Source: Triplophysa rosa
Lineage: Eukaryota > Chordata > Actinopteri > Cypriniformes > Nemacheilidae
Length of the DNA: 64,000 bases
Assembly (NCBI RefSeq): GCF_024868665.1
Contig: NC_079890.1
Coordinates: forward strand, 525,712-589,711
Direction of reading: 5' to 3'
The position numbers and the translations under genes are program-made. Below are positions 56,901 to 64,000 of the stretch, in pieces (within the stretch, counting starts at the first letter, position 1; every line of letters begins with the position of its first letter). A model generated the notes under the pieces. The model was given only the letters and a program-made list of their open reading frames with translations, searched no databases and was not told where the DNA came from.

Positions 56901-57963
56901 CATGTCTCGCAGCTGTGTCCTTGTGTGTGAAAGACTCATGCCTGAGTCAGATGGGCACGACACCTGCATTTCTCGGGACGGAGCGTGGTCAAAAGCCACG
57001 CGCCCATGGTGCCATTCTTCCCGGAAGTGCATGAGGAGCTCATTAAAGTCCTGGAATGTGGCATTCTCGGCGCGTTCCCGGCTAGCGGGCTCAGGTGCTG
57101 TTACTTCCCTGGATGGTGGGGCGGCCAAAGGCTATGTCAACATCCCCCAGGTGGAGCATGCAGTCGCGGTGCATATGTGCCACCTGGATGGGTCGACCTA
57201 GACTACCTTCCAAAGCTTGTAAGCTTTTTTCGACACTTGTGTTGAAGGCTTACAATGCTGCGCGACAGGCCGCTTCCGCCCTCCGCGCTATGGCGGTCCT
57301 TCAGGCAAAAGCCCTGAATGGCATGAGCAAGTTACGCACGGTCACTGACCTCGTGCTCCGGGCGACGAAGGCCACGGCACGTGCCTTGGTTCGGTCGATG
57401 TCCACACCTTTGGTCCAAGAGAGGCATCTGTGGCTCTGTTTGGTGACACCGTGGAGGATGTGTCACAACAATTCTCCATGGTGCAGAATCAGGCTGAGGC
57501 AATCAAACAGATCCTGCCGCGCCACGACCTGGCCACCTATCGGTCGTCACGGTCCCGAGCGCAGCTTCGCCCCCCCGCGGCGGCTCCTCCGTTACCGGGG
57601 CCCTCCCAGACGATGGCACGCCAGAGGCGCAGACCCCCGCCAAGGACGGCATCTTCCCCCTGTCAGCCCGCTAAGAAATCCTCTAAGCGGCCCGACGAGA
57701 AGAACCCAGGGAGTTTAACATCGGGCCTGACCCCGGCCATTCCATCGCCCACGGGTCGGAGAGGGACGCTGCCTGCTGCTTATCAGGGCCTGGCGCCCAC
57801 ATTCTCACAAAAAGAGTTTTTCTCCCTGGGTTTTCTCTCTCCACAGCACCCTCGACTCGACAGTGTCCTGGACAAAACACGCTGCCGGCCGCAACCTCCA
57901 CCGGACGTTGCGTCGGTCAGTGACACCAAGCAGGTAAGTCAACAGAGCCATCAACCTCCCTGA
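56901..57963 (+). pseudogene. DIRS Gag-like ORF1, deleted and frameshifted (DIRS-D)
   Basis: Starts at the ATG near 56901 (MSRSCVLVCERL). After GHDTCI the Cys/His cluster and linker are deleted, and the frame enters the GTERGQKPR block. Middle-Gag blocks lie in three frames: QVEHAVAVHM, KAYNAARQAASALRAMAVLQ and QERHLWL. The C-terminal part (57430-57963) reads DTVEDVSQQFSMVQNQAE and a Pro/Arg-rich basic tail. Non-functional. Confidence 0.72.
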
Positions 57964-58035
57964 GGTTCCGCCCTGTGTGAGGAGCTTGGCTAGAGTGCAC
58001 CAGCCCGTCACGCTGGCTAGAGAGGACGATCCATC

Positions 58036-58765
58036 TTGGTTATGCGATCCAGTTCACAGTTTCGGGGCATTCTCCACACCTCCGTTCGAGGGGAGAACGC
58101 TCCCATGCTTCGGGCTGAGGTTGCCACCCTTCTGGCGAAAGGTGCGATCGAACCCGTCCCTCTAACCAAGATGTCTTCCGGGTTTTACAGCCCGTACTTC
58201 ATAGTGCCCCAAAAAAGGGGGGGGCTGCGTCCCATTCTGGATCTGCGCCTCCTGAACGAGCACCTATACAAGCTGCCATTCAGGATGCTGACGCAGAAGT
58301 GCATCTTGGGCTCAGTTCGTCACCGAAATTGGTGCGTGGCAATCGACCTGAAGGATGCATACTTTTACGCCTCCATCCTGCCTCGGCACCGACTGTTCCT
58401 GTGGTTCGCGTTCGAGGGAAGAGCGTATCACTACAAGGTCGTGCCCTTCGGTCTGGCTCTGTCTCCCCGGGTTTTTACCAAACTCGTACAGGATACTCAA
58501 CTATCTTGACAACTGGCTTATCTTGGCACACTGGCAAGATGTGTTGTGTACGCACAGGGACCTCGTGCTCCGGCACCTAGACCGACTGGGCCTACGGGTC
58601 AACCAAGAGAAGAGCAAGCTCTCCCCACCTCAGAGCTCCTCTTATCTCGGTATGGAACTAAACTTTGTCCGTATGTCAGCGCGTCTCACCAACGAGTGTG
58701 CGCAGTGAGTGCTGAACTGTCTGAAACTCCAGCGATCCCGCTGAAACATTTTCAGTTTCATTTTC
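58036..58765 (+). pseudogene. DIRS reverse transcriptase (DIRS-D), active site lost
   Basis: Intact from FRGILHTSVRG through YSPYFIVPQKRGG, motif A VAIDLKDAYFY and motif B PFGLALSPRVF. A deletion after TKLVQ shifts the frame, and the motif C in the next frame reads NYLDNW, with the second catalytic Asp changed to Asn. Thumb-like blocks (QEKSKLSP, YLGMEL) follow to about 58708. RNase H is gone. Confidence 0.82.
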
Positions 58766-59883
58766 TTGAGTGGCTTGCCGCCGGCAGTCAGAGAGACCAT
58801 CCTACAGGCTAGAGCCTTTATATACACTTATAAGTGGTGTCTCTTCTCGTCCTGGTGTTCTTCCCGCAGGGAGAACCCACTGAGTTACCCGATCGGGTCA
58901 GCGTTGGCCTTCCTACAAGAGAGACTCGAGAGCAACCACTCACCATCCATGTTGAAAGTGTATGAAGCCGCTATTGCCACTCATCACAATCTCGTGGAGG
59001 GTCTCTCGGCCAACATGACCTGGTCACCAGGTTCCTTAGGGTAGCGAGAAGGGTGAATCCACCTCAACCGCACTCCGTACCCTCTTGGGACCTTAATGTG
59101 GTCTTACTGGGCCTTTGTACAGCCCCTTTCGAGCCCCTCAGAGATGCCAGTCTTCCTCATCTAACGATGAAGACGGCACTCTTGCTGGCGCTCGCTTTTA
59201 TCAAGAGGGTGGGGGACCTCCAGGCATTCTCCGTGTCCCATGGGTGCCTAGAATTCGGGCCCGGTAGTTCTCACGTTATCCTGAGACCCCGGCCAGGTTA
59301 CGTGCCCAAGGTTCCCACCACTCCCTTTCAGGACCAGGTGGTGAACCTGCAGGCGCTCCCCTCTGGGGAGGAAGACCCAACCTCAAACGTGTTGTGTCCA
59401 GTATGCGCACCGCACCTCTACTTGGACCGCACGCAGAGCCTTAGATGCTCTGAGAAGCTCTTTGTCTGTTTTGGAGGACAGCACAAGGGGAGGGTTGTCT
59501 CCAAACAGAGATTGGCGCACTGGATTGTGGATGCCATTGCTTTGGCATACCGGTCCCAAGATCGCCCGTGCCCGCTTGCAGTGAGAGCCCACTCCACCCG
59601 GGGTATGGCCTCCTCGTGGGCACTGGCTCAGGGCGCCTCTCTGGCAGACATATGTAGTGCTGCGGGTTGGGCTACGTCCAGTACCTTCGCAAGGTTTTAC
59701 AACCTCTGCGTGGAACCAGTGTCAGCCCATGTCTTACACGCTGCCAGTATGTATAGTTGGCAACTGGGTTGGGCGTATGCCTGCGAAAGCGCCTTCTCCC
59801 CTCTCGAGGCTAGTCTAGCGTGCTATTTTAGCCTCCTTACTTCCCCCCTTAGGGCGAAGTACAGGCATTCCATCCATCACTAA
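58766..59883 (+). pseudogene. Tyrosine recombinase of DIRS-D, one frameshift
   Basis: The core-binding domain (58766-59044) ends at a shift or stop near 59044, and the catalytic domain (59053-59883) resumes in another frame. In the catalytic frame Arg is residue 52 (FIKRVGDLQ), H-x-x-R is residues 180-183 (HSTR) and Tyr is residue 216 (RFYNL). All catalytic positions are therefore kept, as in DIRS-B, although the protein is split. The frame after HVLHAAS runs into 3' noncoding sequence. Confidence 0.8.
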
Positions 59884-60338
59884 GCATTGGCAATTGTGGT
59901 AACAGACCGGGCGGAGCGGTCTGTGGTAACCAAGTCCAGTACTGGTAGAGTCGCCCCTGCTCAGGTGGACCCCTATACTCGAACTGTTGCCCCATACGTA
60001 GTGACTCCCCTGCAGGGTCGTCCCGTATGTTGAATTCCTCACTCTTGGTTCCCCTGTCAGTGAACCTGTGACCTCCCCTCCGGTGGATTACCCCACCTGT
60101 TCTGTCCCCCCTATTCAGGCGAGCAGTGTTTTCCCCAGTGTTCCTTACGGCGCCGGGCGGCGTCTCGCTAATAGAGACGAATGCCACCGTCCGTGATGGC
60201 CGTCGGTACGAGCCTCTCAGGGTATGCTACTAAGTACTGATCCCACTGGAAGATTACGTCTCGCAGTAGCGCTCACTTGTGACTCGCTAGTCCAGTCAGT
60301 GTCGCTCCGCTGGAGGTCATGATGTGGCTCAGTGCCAT

Positions 60339-60427
60339 CAACACAACGTCGAGAGACCGACTGAAGGGGAACGTCCTGGTTACGACTGTAACCTCCGTTC
60401 CCTGATGGAGGGAACGAGACGTTGTGT
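60339..60427 (+). repeat. Internal complementary region of DIRS-D
   Basis: Complement of the left tip up to GGGGAAC (60372), then of the right tip from GTCCTGGTTACGAC. It predicts the circle junction CCAGGAC|GTTCCC. Confidence 0.82.
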
Positions 60428-60479
60428 CTTCACGCCACAACGCTTCGCTGATCCGCTGCAGCAACCGGGAGATGTCTCT

Positions 60480-60687
60480 CAAGTTCCTCAGCCCAAAAGA
60501 TGAGTGAATGGCCGCCGCCATCTCCCTTTTATGCCCATATGCACGGGGCGGGGACTGGCGTGCGTGTGCCATTCGCCAAGCCCATTGGCATTTTAAATTC
60601 CTCTCGGAGATGATAGGTTCTCAAGATCAAACCCCAGTCTGTCTCTCAACACAACGTCTCGTTCCCTCCATCAGTCGTAATCAAGAT
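60480..60687 (-). repeat. Right inverted terminal repeat of DIRS-D
   Basis: Reverse complement of the left repeat (shared CGAATGGC, TCTCGGAGATGATAGGTTCT and AGACAGACTG-type blocks), with an inward-pointing TATA-like box mutated to TTTTATGCC. Confidence 0.82.
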
Positions 60688-61789
60688 GATCTCACCTACA
60701 CAAACGCAGAGTCGTTTTTACTTGCTTGACTCTCCACTGACTCACGCTGACGTGTATAACATAACGCTGAAGGACTTCCCTATGATTTCCATATGATTTC
60801 TGTGATGCAGAGAGATCCTGGAATCCAGTCATGAACACGGAATTTACAGTAAATAGCGCAAATGACACAAAAAACGTGCCGTTTGATTGATGGATAAAAA
60901 CCAGTTCAACAGTTAAGTTACTTGTTTTCTTTTCTGTGAATACTAAAAAGACTGCTATAAAAAACAAAACAAAAAACAGCTTGTTCTGGGTATATAAGAA
61001 CGCCGCTTTTGAATATTTTAAAATTTAATTTGAGAAAACACACTTAAACTAAACTTCGTCAGTTCACCACAACCCATCAAAATAAAAGTTCGGTTGAACT
61101 AAAACACATTGTAACAGAATTATATTTTGATTGTAAAATAAAATGTAAGTTATAATGACAACCTTAATATTGTGGTTAATAATAATAAAAATGCAACTAT
61201 TTGAACATTATTTTTATGTCTCCATGTTTTAATTTGTGCCCCACAAATACGTTGTTTAAATTTGATTACGAATGTTTAAAAAGTTCATATAAGTCAATAT
61301 TTATATTAACGTTATATTACTTTAAAAAATGTAACATTTTGTATGACTCTTGCTTTAATAGGATGTGTCCATCTTTATTTGTTTCTTTTATTTAAAAGGG
61401 ATTCAATGCTTACACGACAGTGTTAAGTTTTATATACTTTAAAGCATTTTTTTCTTTCGTTTAAGGGTCATTGTTGCTGATGATGATAAAATAATAATCA
61501 TCGTATTTTTTAATATCATATACAGTATAACTGTCAAACCGTGATATTTTGTCAGGCAGTTCATGCCGTGAAAATGTCATACAGTTACAACCCTATATAG
61601 CCTACAAGATAAAAACTAAAATATGAACATTCAAAATGACAGAGATATGACTTTGGTTAACATATTTTAGTTGTTGTTGGACAGATATTAGACTCTATAT
61701 GTGTTCTGTCAAAATCTGAACAACATAAAGAAACGCCACAGATCCACAGCTGTACAAGAGACTGGGAACACTGGGAAATGATCAGAACC

Positions 61790-61833
<44 letters not shown>

Positions 61834-62815
61834 TTTACATTGTGTGTGAGAACCATGGAGCGGGTCTTTAATACGGGATTCATTTCAGTTTTTAGAAGCA
61901 TGAAGCATCACAGCCACGGGCCACTCAATATGAGTAAACATTTCATCTTTCATTGACAAATTCAGAATTCTAATCTTCCAGCGCTCATTGTAATGCAAAC
62001 ATTCACACGGTCCTGAAGGCCCTGCGACCGAACCGCCAAAATCATATGAAATATCCTCACACAACACTTCAATGCATGAGCGCAACAGCTCATAAATGAA
62101 ACATACGCTTCAGCTTTACAGATTAGAGAAATACATTCCATCAAAACACATTTGAGGATAAATCATTCTCATCTAAACTCTTCTGGTGTCTGTGACGTTT
62201 TCATCGCATTACATGACAACCACTGGACTTCACACAAACATCATTCAAACCGCATTAAAATCCAGCTGGAATCATCTGTGGACTATTGAGAAAAGGTCCT
62301 GCTAACAGTTGATTCTGTGCATTTAAAACTAAAGCCCTCGTGACATTTCTTTCTTCTTCAGAATGCAGAAATAGATGAAATGAAGATCCGGTGGGTGGAT
62401 AAAGTCGCTTTAACACTTAGTCAAACACAAGTGTGACAGCGGGGAAATATCTCCTCACATTCAAACACAATCAATTTTGGGCAGAAACAACTTGAATCTA
62501 TAAAAGCGCTTAATTTCTCATCTCTTCATTATTTATGTCGTTGTGTGTTTTTTCTCTTGAAGGCAGACGCAGTACTTCTGATCAAACCTGAAGCTCTTTG
62601 GCCGTTCTATTAGGTGTTAAGAAGTTTATTTCAGCACATCGGTCAATCACAACAGTGATTTACACACAGGGAAATATTGAATGCAAAACCACACACACAC
62701 AACTCACAATTTCACACATAAGAATGAGTTGAATCTACAGAGGACATTACTGTAACATCATTGTTCACAACCTGCTTTATAAAAAAGAAAAAGATTAAGA
62801 AAATCAGCACTCCAG
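60688..62815. other. No gene seen
   Basis: AT-rich sequence with a CA microsatellite at 61795-61830. Short frames only. Confidence 0.5.
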
Positions 62816-62914
62816 GTGTGTGTGCATGTGTGTGCGTGTGTGTGTGTGTGTGTGCATGCGAGTGCGCCTGTGTGTGTGTGTGCATGTCTATGTGTGTGCG
62901 CGCGTGTGTGTGTG
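62816..62914. repeat. (GT)n microsatellite
   Basis: Interrupted GT dinucleotides preceding a GGGGAC element. Confidence 0.92.
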
Positions 62915-63139
62915 GGAAGGGTAAACCCTATGGTACGGGGACAAAATGTCCCCACAAAGATGGCAATATCCAAAACCCTTGTCCTTGTGGGGACATTTAT
63001 TGGTCCCCATGAGGAAACAAGCTTATAAATCATACAGAATGAACTTTTGTGAAAATGTAAAAGAGCAGACAGTTGTGTGTGATTGTTAGGGTTAGGGGGA
63101 GGGAATATGAGATACAGTTTGTACAGTATAAAAACCATG
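62915..63139 (+). mobile_element. GGGGAC element, subfamily 2, 3'-truncated copy
   Basis: Nearly identical to 16872-17090 (TACGGGGACAAAATGTCCCC, GTTAGGGTTAGGGG, GTACAGTATAAAA). It ends at AAACCAT, where GT repeat takes over, so the right tip is missing. Confidence 0.68.
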
Positions 63140-63267
63140 TGTGTGTGTGTGTGTGTGTGCGCCTGTGTGTGTGCATGTCTATGTGTGTGTGTGTGCGCCT
63201 GTGTGTGTGCATGTGCGTGCATGCATGCGTGTCTGGTGTGTGTGTGTGTGCGTGTGTGTGTGTGTGC
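63140..63267. repeat. (GT)n microsatellite
   Basis: Compound GT/GC dinucleotides replacing the end of the GGGGAC element. Confidence 0.92.
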
Positions 63268-63408
63268 AGAATAAGTGCATGACTCGTTCTCATAAACTTC
63301 TTCAGTTTGTCCCTGACGGGGAAATGTTCCTCCTCCTCTTCTCTTATTAAACAGATATTGGAGTCACAGCAGATATTCAGCATCTTTGTGACCTATTTAC
63401 CAGCTCTG

Positions 63409-63448
<40 letters not shown>

Positions 63449-64000
63449 GTCTTTAAAGTTTAAAGAAGGAAGGTGTAAATCTGCATATCTTCATCATTAA
63501 CTAGTGGGATTAACAAGCAGTGAGTCTTAATGAAGGCGTGCGTATACAGACTGCTGTTCATCTTTCTTACCGCCGGTAGAATAAAACAGAAGACGTGTCT
63601 TTCAAAGAACTATTTTTAACTCGACACGGCATCTTAAAAGCACAATGCTTTCATCAGGAGGAGGAATAAAAAACATCATATTAATAAAAGACGCCTGTCT
63701 AACACACTTAAAAAACCTTTTGACTAACATTCAAGCCCACGAACAGATCATTACATCACTGTCCTGAAACTCATTTCATGTGTTTGCAAATGTGACTGGA
63801 TGAAAATGCTAGATGTGTGGTATTTGCCTAAAGCTGATGTTTTAGGACCTCCACCAGCATACAGCCATTGAGTCAAAATCCCAGAGCTCTATTTCCCACT
63901 CTGAGCGTTTGTTTGATGTTCAATCTGTTCACTGAACACATGAGAAACTGAATCTTCATGCAGTTCAGGCGGCGTCAATGTGAGTCGTAACATTAAACAT
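63268..64000. other. No gene seen
   Basis: AT-rich with a short CT/CA tract at 63409-63446. Confidence 0.5.

Larger units (their letters stand above)
56538..60687 (+). mobile_element. DIRS-D: DIRS element lacking RNase H and Dam-like region
   Basis: The left tip GTTCCCCTTTAGTC is at 56538 and the degenerate right tip is near 60687. It contains truncated Gag, RT, a recombinase in two frames and an internal complementary region at 60339-60427. A direct RT-to-recombinase junction near 58765 shows loss of RNase H and the Dam-like region. It belongs to the same ITR subfamily as DIRS-C. About 15 bp of the right extension are missing relative to the internal complementary region. Confidence 0.85.

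Overview
This is vertebrate, almost certainly teleost and probably cyprinid, repeat-rich genomic DNA. The organism is inferred from content: L2-clade LINE copies with short tandem 3' tails, DIRS-type tyrosine-recombinase retrotransposons, a Ty3/Gypsy element with a short LTR, long GT/CT microsatellites and several inverted-repeat MITEs. I see no complete host gene. The only host-gene hints are a possible first coding exon (22835-22866, +) and a possible 24-nt micro-exon (15924-15947, -). Both rest on splice-signal appearance alone.

Layout: 1-5518 holds a decayed DIRS element (DIRS-1). 5519-12400 is mostly unannotated sequence with a fold-back MITE, an L2 tail and a 1.4-kb AC-rich minisatellite. 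12460-14772 is a polypyrimidine satellite with a perfect 210-bp higher-order repeat. 16170-18025 is a GT-microsatellite zone carrying GGGGAC-type inverted-repeat elements, one of them split by an L2 3' UTR. 18800-23190 has a candidate solo LTR, another GGGGAC element and the possible exon.

23194-50018 is the most interesting region: a nest. The two halves of one hairpin MITE (23194-23232 and 49619-50018) flank DIRS-A. DIRS-A is interrupted by a solo Gypsy LTR and, inside its internal complementary region, by DIRS-E. The two inverted ends of DIRS-E (from 25414 and to 49353) look identical over about 170 bp but enclose 23 kb of unrelated material: a 100-N gap, a 3'-truncated Gypsy element abutting an L2 reverse-transcriptase fragment, a 794-N gap, a TIR MITE, another L2 3' UTR split precisely by DIRS-B, and an antisense fragment DIRS-C. 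50019-64000 has a Tc1/mariner-like MITE, GGGGAC elements, a SINE, a hAT-like element with an 8-bp target duplication, a second solo LTR with a 5-bp duplication, and DIRS-D.

The DIRS copies share one architecture: inverted terminal repeats with an inward-facing TATA box, Gag with a Cys/His cluster, RT-RNase H followed by a Dam-like region, a tyrosine recombinase, and an internal complementary region joining the complements of the two outer ends. Every copy is damaged in Gag or RT, but the recombinase of DIRS-B is an open frame with its R, H-x-x-R and Y residues. Insertion without target duplication can be read directly at two loci. The 23-kb content of DIRS-E may be a real composite unit or an assembly mis-join; long reads across 25414 and 49135 would decide.
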